64,000 nucleotides of DNA from Chitinophagaceae bacterium DXS (GCA_030345135.1 CP128386.1:165216-229215), one strand, 5' to 3'; shown: positions 41,688-50,335, counted from the stretch's first letter. Numbers and translations are program-made. Notes: a model not told the origin generated them from the letters alone.

Positions 41688-42545
41688 TCAAATATTCATA
41701 TTTTTTTCATTAGATAATGCGGGTTGCAGATCATTATACAGTTCGTCAGCTGTTTTTTCTACAATGAACCAGGGGTTGAGCAGATTTTCTTTGTTATAGG
41801 CCAGTTCCACACCTGATTCATACTGGTACACCCTGCATCCTGCAAACTTGGCAACAGCGTGCCCTGCTGCTGTATCCCACTCCATTGTGGGGGCCAGTCG
41901 CGGGTAAATATCGGCATTGCCTTCAGCAACCATGCATAATTTTAATGAACTGCCGGCTTGCATCAACTCAATATTGGTGTGCAGCCTGGTTTTTTCTTCA
42001 ATAAAATAGGTTGTTTCTACCGATGAGTGCAGGCGGCTGGCTACAATTGTATAAACCGGTGTTTGTGTGAAAGGTAGCTTCTGAGCGCTATCTGCGAGAG
42101 ATTTTATATCAGTGATAATGTTGTGATCAACAATAGTGGCAATAAAACTTCCAGCCGCTTCAGTTGCATAGTACAATTTGCCGCTTACGGGTGCATAGAC
42201 AACGCCTAAAACGGGCAAGCCTGATTCTATCAACGCAATGTTAACTGTGAAATCGCCATTCCTGCGTATAAATTCTTTGGTGCCATCAAGCGGGTCAATC
42301 ATCCATAGTTGCTTCCAGCCCCTTCTTTCTTCAAAAGGAATAGATTTACCCTCCTCGCTAATGACAGGAATATTGAAATGCCGAAGACTTTCCGTTATGG
42401 CCTTATGAGATAACTTATCTGCGAGCGTTAATGGAGAATTGTCTTTTTTTATTTCTACTGCAAAATCTTGCCCGTAAACCTCTGCAATTAATGCTCCCGC
42501 CTTTAAAGCTGCGTTAATCGCAGTCAACAAATACTGATCGTTCAT
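41688..42545 (-). CDS. cysQ: 3'(2'),5'-bisphosphate nucleotidase
   Basis: 285 residues of the inositol-monophosphatase-like fold. The metal/phosphate motif WMIDPLDGTKEFIRRNGDFTVNIALI (near residues 80-105) and the second motif EWDTAAGHAVAKFAGCRVY (near 225-243) define CysQ. It dephosphorylates PAP (and PAPS) to AMP, removing the product of sulfotransfer. First gene of the operon, 33 bp ahead of cysC. Having PAPS synthesis and PAP clean-up together without a sulfite reductase or PAPS reductase here is compatible with sulfation of glycans as well as assimilation. Confidence 0.93.
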   Translation of the reverse strand: MNDQYLLTAINAALKAGALIAEVYGQDFAVEIKKDNSPLTLADKLSHKAITESLRHFNIPVISEEGKSIPFEERRGWKQLWMIDPLDGTKEFIRRNGDFTVNIALIESGLPVLGVVYAPVSGKLYYATEAAGSFIATIVDHNIITDIKSLADSAQKLPFTQTPVYTIVASRLHSSVETTYFIEEKTRLHTNIELMQAGSSLKLCMVAEGNADIYPRLAPTMEWDTAAGHAVAKFAGCRVYQYESGVELAYNKENLLNPWFIVEKTADELYNDLQPALSNEKNMNI

Positions 42546-42621
42546 CTCACATAGAAATTATAGGAATGCCGCAAGATAAGACATTTCTATGCATTACCCT
42601 ATTAAATTAGTCTGGTAATAG

Positions 42622-42648
42622 CTTTTCGGGAAATTTCAACTTTTCGGG
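42622..42648. promoter_or_regulatory. Direct repeat CTTTTCGGG x2, 18 bp apart
   Basis: Two identical 9-mers (42622-42630 and 42640-42648) in the divergent region between cysQ and the cytidylyltransferase gene. Confidence 0.3.
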
Positions 42649-42689
42649 CAGAAACATAACAAAAATCTTTTAAATTTAATTGAGCCCCT

Positions 42690-42697
42690 TATATTTG
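42690..42697 (+). promoter_or_regulatory. -7 promoter element TATATTTG of the sugar-acid cluster
   Basis: A perfect TAnnTTTG, predicted leader about 110 nt to the ATG at 42811. Confidence 0.5.
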
Positions 42698-42810
42698 TAT
42701 CAGCTTAAACCATTTTCCATTCCTGTAATAGACCTTACAAATTTTGAATCTTTCTATATCCTGTGATTGTTAAGCGATAAAAAATCAAATTTTCAATAGT
42801 ATAACCAGAT

Positions 42811-43488
42811 ATGGAAATAGTTGCTTTATTGCCCATGAAGGGTAATTCAGAAAGGGTTCCCAATAAAAATTTAAGATTGTTTAATGGCCAGCCGCTGTAT
42901 CATGTAATTGTTAAACAATTATTATCATCGTCTTATATCACCAAAATAGTGATCGACACAGACAGCGAGAAAATTAAAGCTGATGCACAGGCTAACTTTC
43001 CGACCATCGAAATTGTAGACAGGCCTGTAGAATTGCATGGCGATATGGTTCCGATGAACGATATCATTGCGTACGATATGGACCAGGTGCCGGGAAATCT
43101 CTACATTCAAACACACTCAACAAATCCGTTGCTAACTTTCGGTACACTGGATAAGGCGATTGAAAAATATCAGAACAATAAAGAAAAATACGACTCTGTA
43201 TTTTCAGTAACCTGCCTGCAAACAAGGCTGTACTGGCAAGATGGCAGGGCGGTAAACCACAATCCGGCTGAATTGATCAGAACACAGGATCTTCCTCCGG
43301 TATACGAAGAAAATTCCAACTTTTACATTTTCACCAAAGATGCTTTTCATAAGGCAGGGAAGAAAAGAATTGGCTTAAGCCCGCTAATGTTCCCTATGGA
43401 CAAAATTGAGGCTATAGATATTGATAATCCACAGGATTTTATACTCGCAGAAGCATTACATCAACAAAGACTAAATAACCAACTATGA
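42811..43488 (+). CDS. CMP-sugar-acid synthetase (acylneuraminate cytidylyltransferase family)
   Basis: 225 residues, the family length for NeuA/KdsB-type enzymes. The CTP-binding start is ALLPMKGNSERVPNKNLRLFNG (near residues 5-26), with the conserved Lys/Arg residues. IYIQTHSTNPLLTFGTLDKAI (near 97-117) and ENSNFYIFTKDAF (near 170) are the substrate-side motifs of the acylneuraminate branch. It should couple a 2-keto-3-deoxy sugar acid to CMP. Its TGA overlaps the ATG of the next gene (ATGA), so translation is coupled. Confidence 0.85.
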   Translation: MEIVALLPMKGNSERVPNKNLRLFNGQPLYHVIVKQLLSSSYITKIVIDTDSEKIKADAQANFPTIEIVDRPVELHGDMVPMNDIIAYDMDQVPGNLYIQTHSTNPLLTFGTLDKAIEKYQNNKEKYDSVFSVTCLQTRLYWQDGRAVNHNPAELIRTQDLPPVYEENSNFYIFTKDAFHKAGKKRIGLSPLMFPMDKIEAIDIDNPQDFILAEALHQQRLNNQL

Positions 43489-43955
43489 TAGTAGGAACTA
43501 TAGAACATATTTTAAAACATGTGGATGATAAAGCAGGATCGCTTATCAGAGATTTTGTTGCAAGAGCTTCATCTGAAACGGAAGATGGCACTTATCCATT
43601 AATCGGTGATGAGGTTTTTGCCAAAGTTCTTTCGTACAACACAACCGCTGACAACAATAACCAGGTTGAGGCGCACAATCAGTATGTAGACATCCAGACG
43701 CTTATTTCCGGTAATGAAAAAGTGGAAGTGTACAAGAGAGGATTATTAAACACTACAGACCCTTACAGTGGTGAAATAGATTGCGAATTTTTTACGCCTT
43801 CGGTCAACGCAAAAATCGCAGACGTCATATTGAACAAGGAAAACAGTGCTGTTTTCTTTCCTAATGATGCACACTTGCCCAACTTAAATTATCAGACAGA
43901 AAACGGACCTATTAAAAAAATAGTAATTAAGATATATGAAAAATATTTCTCCTGA
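43485..43955 (+). CDS. YhcH/YjgK/YiaL-family protein (DUF386)
   Basis: 156 residues. Family motifs are VEAHNQYVDIQTLISGNEKVEVY (near residues 65-87), with the H..Y.D metal-binding positions, and AVFFPNDAHLPNL (near 125-137) with the Asp-His pair; K in IKKIVIKI closes the cupin-like barrel. Members occur in sialic-acid and sugar-acid gene sets and may act as anomerases or sugar isomerases. It overlaps both neighbours (4 bp upstream, 20 bp downstream). Confidence 0.85.
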   Translation: MIVGTIEHILKHVDDKAGSLIRDFVARASSETEDGTYPLIGDEVFAKVLSYNTTADNNNQVEAHNQYVDIQTLISGNEKVEVYKRGLLNTTDPYSGEIDCEFFTPSVNAKIADVILNKENSAVFFPNDAHLPNLNYQTENGPIKKIVIKIYEKYFS

Positions 43956-44718
43956 TTGGTCTTTAAAAAAGAAACTACAGAACAGGCAGTTAACAATAGG
44001 TTCGTGGTTAACAATACCTCACCAGTCTGTTGTTGAAATTATGGCAACGGCAGGTTTTGAATGGCTTACGCTGGATCTGGAGCATGCTGCTATTGATATT
44101 TCGCAGGTAATGAACCTTACGGCTATTATCCAGGGAAAAGGCATGAAGGCATTGGCTCGCGTGAGCAAAAATGAGGAAGTGATCATAAAAAGAGTGCTGG
44201 ATGCAGGCGTGGATGGGGTAATCGTGCCAACAGTGAAGAATGCAGAAGAAGCAAAAATGGCCGTTGAGTTTGTAAAATATCCTCCGGTTGGTAAACGTGG
44301 TGTTGGATTGAACAGGGCGCAGAATTATGGTATCGCATTCGATGAATATAAAGATTGGTTGACCAATGAGGCAGTGGTTATCGCGCAGATTGAACACATA
44401 GAAGCCGTGCAAAATCTTGAAGAAATTGTTGCCGTAGAAGGAATAGATGGCATCATTGTTGGTCCTTACGACCTGTCCGCTTCGATGGGTATGCCCGGAA
44501 ACTACGAGCACCCGGATGTTCAGAAAGCCTTGGCAAGAGTAGACGAAGTAATGCTAAAATCAGGCAAGCCGCTTGGTTTCCACGTTATTCAGTCGGATTA
44601 TAATAAGGTGATGGAAAAGGTGAATAAAGGGTATACTTTTTTAGCCTTTAGCATAGACTTTTTCTTTTTAGGCGATAAAGCCCGTGAGCAAATGGCCTTG
44701 CTGAAGCAGTCCGTTTAA
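43936..44718 (+). CDS. HpcH/HpaI-family class II aldolase
   Basis: 260 residues. LDLEHAAIDISQ (His near residue 48), the Arg/Gly region RGVGLNRAQNYG (near 118), the metal-binding Glu in IAQIEHIEAV (near 155) and the Asp in GIIVGPYDLSASMG (near 178) match 2-keto-3-deoxy-glucarate/HKHD-type aldolases. These join pyruvate to an aldehyde to give a 2-keto-3-deoxy acid. Placed next to a CMP-sugar-acid synthetase, a biosynthetic use (forming the sugar-acid carbon chain) is more likely than catabolism. Start overlaps the YhcH gene by 20 bp. Confidence 0.87.
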   Translation: MKNISPDWSLKKKLQNRQLTIGSWLTIPHQSVVEIMATAGFEWLTLDLEHAAIDISQVMNLTAIIQGKGMKALARVSKNEEVIIKRVLDAGVDGVIVPTVKNAEEAKMAVEFVKYPPVGKRGVGLNRAQNYGIAFDEYKDWLTNEAVVIAQIEHIEAVQNLEEIVAVEGIDGIIVGPYDLSASMGMPGNYEHPDVQKALARVDEVMLKSGKPLGFHVIQSDYNKVMEKVNKGYTFLAFSIDFFFLGDKAREQMALLKQSV

Positions 44719-44728
44719 ACTTACTAAA

Positions 44729-45610
44729 ATGAAAGTAGCTGTATTTGGCGGAAGCGGTTTCCTGGGACAATACCTTGTTGCAGAGTTATTAAAACGTAAC
44801 TACGAAGTAACTGTTTTAGACCGGCAGCAACCTGTGCGACACAAGGAAAAGGTTAGATATGTGGAGACGGATATCCTTGACCGTGAAAGGGTAATTGCAG
44901 CAATTAACGATCAGCGGTTTGATGTTGTTTATAACCTGGCGGGCTTTGCAAACCTGGATAAGGCGATTAAATTTCCTTATCTGACCATGCAATTGAACGT
45001 ACTGGGAAATATAAATGTGTTAGATGGATGTGTACAGGCGGGTGTGAAGCGCTTTGTCTATGCCAGCAGCGCTTATGCCATGAGTGACAAGGGCTCATTT
45101 TATGGCATAAGTAAATTGGCCTCTGAAAAAGTGGTTGAGGAATATTCTATAAAATATGGCCTGAATTTTACTGTATTAAGATATGGCTCTGTTTATTCGG
45201 AACAGGAATTCGACAATAACTATATCTATAATCTTGTGGAAAAGGCCATACGGACCGGTAAAATTGAGCATGGAGGAGATGGCAATGAGATCAGGGAGTA
45301 CATACATGCAGCAGATGCCGCAAAGCTTTCTGTCGATGTAATAGAAACTGACGATTTTAAGAATGAGCATGTAATTTTTACCGGCACGGAAAAAATGAAA
45401 CGTATCGAGTTATTTGAATTGATAAGGGAAATATTAGGTAATAGGATTGAAATATCCCTCCAGAGCGGAGAATATCACAATCATTACCAGTTTTCGCCAT
45501 ATTCATATACGCCAACTTTAAGCAGAAAGCTGGTAGCCAATCCTCATATTGACATGGGGCAGGGAATACTGGAATGCATTAAGGCGGTGTATAGCAAAAA
45601 TCCGGACTAG
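44729..45610 (+). CDS. NAD-dependent epimerase/dehydratase (extended SDR)
   Basis: 293 residues. The Rossmann glycine motif is FGGSGFLGQYLVAELLKR (residues 5-22) and the catalytic YGISK (Tyr/Lys near 130-134) follows a YASSAYAMS serine strand. NEIREYIHAADAAKL (near 185) is the substrate-side motif of nucleotide-sugar epimerases. It is 10 bp downstream of the aldolase gene, in the same transcript. It probably epimerises or oxidises the sugar precursor; the exact substrate is unknown. Confidence 0.88.
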   Translation: MKVAVFGGSGFLGQYLVAELLKRNYEVTVLDRQQPVRHKEKVRYVETDILDRERVIAAINDQRFDVVYNLAGFANLDKAIKFPYLTMQLNVLGNINVLDGCVQAGVKRFVYASSAYAMSDKGSFYGISKLASEKVVEEYSIKYGLNFTVLRYGSVYSEQEFDNNYIYNLVEKAIRTGKIEHGGDGNEIREYIHAADAAKLSVDVIETDDFKNEHVIFTGTEKMKRIELFELIREILGNRIEISLQSGEYHNHYQFSPYSYTPTLSRKLVANPHIDMGQGILECIKAVYSKNPD

Positions 45611-45734
45611 TTTAGTTATTTTTGTTAGTAACGGTGTGGCAATAATCGTCGCCACTTATTATTAACTTGTAAATTCATATAAAGTAGCTTCTTTAAATAT
45701 CCCTGAAAGATCTGTAAAATCTATCCTGAGAAGG

Positions 45735-45750
45735 CCAATTAATGAATTGG
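45735..45750. promoter_or_regulatory. Palindrome CCAATT-AATG-AATTGG
   Basis: A perfect 6-bp inverted repeat 33 bp upstream of the HAD-phosphatase start, in a 173-bp gap that breaks the cluster. Possible operator. Confidence 0.35.
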
Positions 45751-45783
45751 TAGCATATTTCGTAATTAAAACGAGCTTTCTCT

Positions 45784-46428
45784 ATGGTAAGGAACATATT
45801 ATTTGATTTTGACGGCGTTCTCGTCGAATCCGTACAGGTAAAGGCTGAAGCTTTTCGCCAGTTGTATAAGGAATATGGCGAAGAGATTGCCAGTAAAGTG
45901 GTTGAACATCATTTGCAAAATGGTGGTGTTTCCCGCTTCGAAAAAATTAAGTACTGGCACAAAGAGTACTTAGGGATAGATCTCACTCCGCAACAGGTAA
46001 ACGAACTGGCCGATAAATATTCTGATCTTGTTTTACAAGGTGTATTAGATGCAAAAGAAGTAAGTGGCGCCAGCGATTTTCTTAAAGCATACGCATCATA
46101 TTTTCACTGCTGGATTGTAACCGGCACTCCAACCTCAGAAATAAGAGATATTCTCGAGCAGAAAAAATGGAACAAATATTTCCTGGAAGCATATGGATCT
46201 CCTGAGAAAAAAACTTTTTGGACTCAGAAGATCATAAAGGATAATGCGCTTGACCAGCATGAAACTGTTTTTGTTGGTGATGCAATGGCCGATTATGAAG
46301 CTGCTTCGAATGCCGGGATCCCATTTATTTTGAGAAAGACCGACGAAAATGCGCCTTTATTCAATAATTACAAAGGCTGTACTATCAACGATATTACAGA
46401 GTTGGAGAAAGTGCTGAATCGATTTTAA
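45784..46428 (+). CDS. HAD-superfamily phosphatase
   Basis: 214 residues. Motif I is LFDFDGVLVESVQVK (nucleophile Asp near residue 9), motif II the Thr of WIVTGTP (near 117), and motif III/IV FVGDAMADYEAASNAGIPF (near 160-178). A helical cap lies between residues 15 and 85, as in subclass IA phosphoglycolate-type enzymes. Within this group of genes it could remove the phosphate from a sugar-acid phosphate, as KdsC or NANP-phosphatase do. It has its own 173-bp upstream region. Confidence 0.87.
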   Translation: MVRNILFDFDGVLVESVQVKAEAFRQLYKEYGEEIASKVVEHHLQNGGVSRFEKIKYWHKEYLGIDLTPQQVNELADKYSDLVLQGVLDAKEVSGASDFLKAYASYFHCWIVTGTPTSEIRDILEQKKWNKYFLEAYGSPEKKTFWTQKIIKDNALDQHETVFVGDAMADYEAASNAGIPFILRKTDENAPLFNNYKGCTINDITELEKVLNRF

Positions 46429-46524
46429 TCTGATAGAAACCGGACTAAACCCATTAAAGGATGTTGCATGGCTGCTCATAGTGGAGCGAAGCTGGCAGCT
46501 TACCATTTAATTCTTTTTTCACTT

Positions 46525-47460
46525 ATGAAAGTATTGTTGACGACCACATCTTTCCAGGATACCCCGGGAAAGCATCAGGAATTGCTAAACAAGCAGGATT
46601 TTGAAGTAGACTCATTGCGCGGACCTTTAACTGAAGAGCAATTATTACCGATCATTGATCAATATGATGCCTTGATTTGTGGAGATGACGATCTTACTGC
46701 TCCGGTACTGGAAAAAGGTAAAAAAGGGCGACTGAAATACATTTCCAAATATGGAGTTGGACTTGACAGGATAGATTTGGTAAAAGCCAAAGAATTGGGA
46801 ATTCCCGTAACCAATTGTCCCGGTGTTAACCAGGTTTCTGTATCGGAACACGTATTTGCATTGTTGTTCAGTTTTTGTAAGAATATCCACCTGGAATACA
46901 ACGTTACAAAAGCTGGTGGTTGGAAAAGATACGTAAACCGTGAGATTTTTGGCAAGACCATCGGTATTGTTGGTCTAGGCGCAATAGGAGCGGAAGTGGC
47001 AAAAAGAGGAGCTGCATTTGGCTTAAATGTCATCGGTTACGATCCGTACGCAAAACCGGAGATAGCTGAAAAATACGATGTAAAGATGCAGGAGACTTTT
47101 AAAGATCTGGCAGCTCAAAGTGATATCATTACTTTACATGTTCCCCATACACCACAAACCGAAAAGCTCATTAACCTGGATCTGGTAGAAAATACGCTGA
47201 AACCCGGTGTTATTATCATAAATACTGCAAGGGGAAAACTCATCGACATCGATGCTGTAAAACTCGGCCTCGAGAAGAAAATCATTGCCGGTTATTTGGC
47301 TGATGTGTTGGATATAGAACCTATGCCCGAAAATTATGCCATGAAAGACTGGGATAATGTATTAATCACACCTCATATAGGATCACGTACTTACGAAAGC
47401 GTAGAAAGGCAGGGTAGTGCCGCCGTTGAGAATCTTATTAAAATGATCAATAATCATTAG
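46525..47460 (+). CDS. D-2-hydroxyacid dehydrogenase (SerA-like)
   Basis: 311 residues from the ATG at 46525; a further 19 codons upstream are open but unlike the family. The NAD fold is IGIVGLGAIGAEVAKRGAAFG (near residues 148-168). The catalytic Arg is in INTARGKLIDIDAV (near 232), Glu in VLDIEPMP (near 262) and His in LITPHIGSRT (near 283), the SerA/GyaR order. No C-terminal ACT domain, so it is not a full-length SerA. In this cluster it may oxidise a hydroxy acid or reduce a keto acid of the sugar precursor. Its stop codon is followed after 3 bp by a heptamer array. Confidence 0.85.
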   Translation: MKVLLTTTSFQDTPGKHQELLNKQDFEVDSLRGPLTEEQLLPIIDQYDALICGDDDLTAPVLEKGKKGRLKYISKYGVGLDRIDLVKAKELGIPVTNCPGVNQVSVSEHVFALLFSFCKNIHLEYNVTKAGGWKRYVNREIFGKTIGIVGLGAIGAEVAKRGAAFGLNVIGYDPYAKPEIAEKYDVKMQETFKDLAAQSDIITLHVPHTPQTEKLINLDLVENTLKPGVIIINTARGKLIDIDAVKLGLEKKIIAGYLADVLDIEPMPENYAMKDWDNVLITPHIGSRTYESVERQGSAAVENLIKMINNH

Positions 47461-47463
47461 GAG

Positions 47464-47498
47464 TTTTACGTTGTAAGTTATACGTTCTGCGTTTACCG
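47464..47498 (-). repeat. Heptamer array, inverse AACGTAN word (5 units)
   Basis: TTTTACG, TTGTAAG, TTATACG, TTCTGCG and TTTACCG in phase. It faces the array at 47537-47578 across 38 bp. Confidence 0.9.
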
Positions 47499-47536
47499 GA
47501 GCGGAATAATGGATCGTTTACCTACCCCATTCGCTT

Positions 47537-47578
47537 GGAACAACGTATAACGTATAACTTACAACTTATAACGTTTCA
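47537..47578 (+). repeat. Heptamer array, CGTATAA word (6 units)
   Basis: GGAACAA, CGTATAA (twice), CTTACAA, CTTATAA and CGTTTCA in phase. The recJ stop codon (47566-47568) and its last codons lie inside the array. Confidence 0.92.
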
Positions 47579-49266
47579 CGTACATCAATCACCCTCATCT
47601 GAATCGTTCTGTCGCCATTCCATTCATTCAGTTCGGCAGTAAAGACAATATCGAAGCTTTTTCCTGACTGTATAATAGGGAGCTTGTCAGCCATATCGAA
47701 ACCAATTCCGGTAAGCCTGCTGTTGTTTTGTTTCACATCAAACCGGATATGTTTTTCTTTTACAAGCTTGGAATATCCCGTATCAAAAACGTTTCGGGCT
47801 ACAAATACCGGACGCATGTTTTCTGGTCCGAAAGGCTCCATCTGGGAAACTATGTTATAGAAGTTGAGTGTAAGTTCATTTAATCCGGCTTCCGCATCAA
47901 TCACAATTTCGGGAATCAACAAGTTGTCATCAATCATGCTGGAGACAACTTCCTCAAATTTGCTGCTAAAGGCTTCCACGTTTTCGGGAGCCATAGTCAT
48001 ACCAGCTGCAGCAAAATGTCCGCCATAACCCAATAAGTGCTCACGGCATGCGTGCACTGCTTCATATAAATTAAATCCAGCCACACTTCTTGCACTTCCT
48101 GCTACAATTTCGCCGCTTTTTGTCAGCACAACTGTTGGCCTGTAAAAACCTTTATCTATAAGTCTTGATGCCACTATGCCTACAACACCCTTATGCCAGT
48201 GCTCCTGGTAAACAACCGTAGTTTTTCTCGAGATTAGTTTTATATCTGCATTTATTATGTTCAACGCTTCCTCAGTTATGTTGGCGTCGGCTTCTTTACG
48301 GTCCGTGTTATCGCTATGAAGCATCTCTGCGAATTCCAGCGCTTTTTCAGGATCCTTCTCGATAAAAAGTTGGACTGCTTTTCTCGCATCATCCATTCTG
48401 CCGGCTGCATTAACTCTCGGGGCTATGATGAATACCAAATTGGTGATCAGCATTGGCTTTTGGGCAGCTGCGAGTTTCATTAAAGCCGCTATCCCCGTTG
48501 ATGGATTTTCATTTACTTTTTTTAAACCATAATATGCCAGCACGCGGTTTTCGCCAACAATAGGAACAATATCCGCCGCTATGGCTGTCGCGACAAGGTC
48601 GAGGTACTGAAGGTAAGCTTCGTCAGAAAGCCCGAATGTCTTGGTAAGCGCCTGCATTAATTTAAATCCTACACCACATCCACATAGCTCCTTAAACGGA
48701 TAAGGACAATCAACCTGTTTTGGATTTAGTATGGCTACTGCATTTGGCAACTCTTTTTCGGGTAAATGGTGATCACATATAATGAAATCAATTCCAATGC
48801 TCTTGGCATATGCAACAAGATCCACAGATTTTATACCGCAGTCCAAAGAAATAATCAGCGTGATATTTCTTTCGAAAGCATAATCTATCCCTGCTTTAGA
48901 AACGCCATATCCTTCTTTGTATCTGTGAGGAATATAAAAATCAACATCATTGTATATTGAAGAGAGAAACTGAAACATGCTAGCCACTGATGTGGTCCCA
49001 TCCACGTCATAGTCTCCAAATACCAGTATTTTTTCTTTCTGCCGGAAAGCTTCTTGTATTCTGGCAATGGCTTTATCCATGTCCTTCATTAAAAAAGGAT
49101 CATGAAGCTGGCTTAGCAGAGGTCTGAAAAAAGATCTGGCCTCATCAAAAGTCCGGATGCCGCGCTGTACAAGTATTTTGCAGATCGTACTATTGATACC
49201 TAAAGAAGATTGAAGTGCAGTTATTTCACTGTCCTCGGCCTTTAATATATTCCAGCGTTTGTTCAT
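47566..49266 (-). CDS. recJ: Single-stranded-DNA-specific exonuclease
   Basis: 566 residues, normal RecJ length. DHH-family motifs: FGDYDVDGTTSVASM (near residues 81-95), LDCGIKSVD, IICDHHLPEKE (near 158) and, in the DHHA1 domain, LLGYGGHFAAAGMTM (near 415). A C-terminal OB-like domain (near 480-560) ends in MRVIDVRETL. It degrades ssDNA 5' to 3' in recombination and mismatch repair. It is directly adjacent to the prenyl-synthase gene upstream (start follows that stop without a gap). The final codons are read through a heptamer array, so the array has contributed protein sequence. Confidence 0.95.
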   Translation of the reverse strand: MNKRWNILKAEDSEITALQSSLGINSTICKILVQRGIRTFDEARSFFRPLLSQLHDPFLMKDMDKAIARIQEAFRQKEKILVFGDYDVDGTTSVASMFQFLSSIYNDVDFYIPHRYKEGYGVSKAGIDYAFERNITLIISLDCGIKSVDLVAYAKSIGIDFIICDHHLPEKELPNAVAILNPKQVDCPYPFKELCGCGVGFKLMQALTKTFGLSDEAYLQYLDLVATAIAADIVPIVGENRVLAYYGLKKVNENPSTGIAALMKLAAAQKPMLITNLVFIIAPRVNAAGRMDDARKAVQLFIEKDPEKALEFAEMLHSDNTDRKEADANITEEALNIINADIKLISRKTTVVYQEHWHKGVVGIVASRLIDKGFYRPTVVLTKSGEIVAGSARSVAGFNLYEAVHACREHLLGYGGHFAAAGMTMAPENVEAFSSKFEEVVSSMIDDNLLIPEIVIDAEAGLNELTLNFYNIVSQMEPFGPENMRPVFVARNVFDTGYSKLVKEKHIRFDVKQNNSRLTGIGFDMADKLPIIQSGKSFDIVFTAELNEWNGDRTIQMRVIDVRETL

Positions 49267-50229
49267 TTAAAATTCCCTGTCTGTTGTAAATCTTACTAAA
49301 TCTTCCAGAGCGTCTCGTGCTTCAGTTTGTGGAAACCGGTACAAAATCTCCATGGCGCTATTCCTGAATTCAAACATCTTTTCAGTCGCGTATTTTATGC
49401 CACCAGCTGCTTTTACCGAGTCGATTACTGATTGGACTTTCTCCTTATCAGTATTTTCATTTTTTATTGTATAAATGATCTTTTTCTTAAGGTCCGGCGT
49501 ACAATTATTCAGGGTGTAGATCAGGGGCAGTGTAAGTTTTTTTTCTTTGATGTCATTACCTGTTGGTTTCCCTACGTCTGCATTACCATAATCAAACAGG
49601 TCATCTTTGATTTGAAAAGCCATTCCAACCAGTTCTCCAAATTTTTTCAGGTCGTTTACCTTGTCTTCGTCGTTAAATGTGGTAGAGGCGCCAGCTGCAC
49701 AGGCAGAAGCAAGTAACGAAGCCGTTTTGCCCTTAATAATATCGTAGTAAATGCCTTCATCCAGGTTTAGTCTGCGTGATTTTTCTATTTGAAGCAATTC
49801 CCCTTCACTCATCATTCTCACCGCTTCTGACAAAATTTGCAACACTTTGTGGTCTTTATTATCCAGAGAGAGCAATAAACCCTTTGACAAAAGATAGTCG
49901 CCCACCAATACTGCAACTTTATTTTTCCAGATGGCATTTAAAGAAAAAAAGCCCCTTCTTTCCATGGCTTCGTCAACAACGTCATCGTGCACAAGGGTTG
50001 CGGTGTGTAAAAGTTCAACCAGGGACGCCGCTCTATAAGTGGAATCGTTTACGTCAGCGCCCATTTTGGCACTTAGTAATACAAACATTGGCCTGAGCTG
50101 CTTGCCTTTTCTCTTTACAATATAAGCCATTATTCTATCCAGTAGTGCAACGCGGCTTTTGACCGCTTCTCTAAAATGCCCTTCAAATTCTTTTAATTCG
50201 TTTGATATTACTTTCAGTGCTTTTTCCAT
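49267..50229 (-). CDS. Long-chain polyprenyl diphosphate synthase
   Basis: 320 residues. The first Asp-rich motif is VHDDVVDEAMERRG (near residues 76-89) and the second QIKDDLFDYGNADVGKPTGND (near 205-225). Family motif GKQLRPMFVLLSA is near residue 40. The first DDxxD is followed by a run of small residues as in octaprenyl/solanesyl synthases rather than FPP synthase, so a quinone side chain is the likely product. recJ follows immediately on the same strand; a functional link is not obvious. Confidence 0.9.
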   Translation of the reverse strand: MEKALKVISNELKEFEGHFREAVKSRVALLDRIMAYIVKRKGKQLRPMFVLLSAKMGADVNDSTYRAASLVELLHTATLVHDDVVDEAMERRGFFSLNAIWKNKVAVLVGDYLLSKGLLLSLDNKDHKVLQILSEAVRMMSEGELLQIEKSRRLNLDEGIYYDIIKGKTASLLASACAAGASTTFNDEDKVNDLKKFGELVGMAFQIKDDLFDYGNADVGKPTGNDIKEKKLTLPLIYTLNNCTPDLKKKIIYTIKNENTDKEKVQSVIDSVKAAGGIKYATEKMFEFRNSAMEILYRFPQTEARDALEDLVRFTTDREF

Positions 50230-50335
50230 TGAATAAACTTAGCCGCAATATAGCTCCAATTGAAGAAAGTGGAATGATTTTGGAATGTTTATAAACGATA
50301 ATTGCAAAAACTCAGAGGAAAATAAATTGTAAAAA

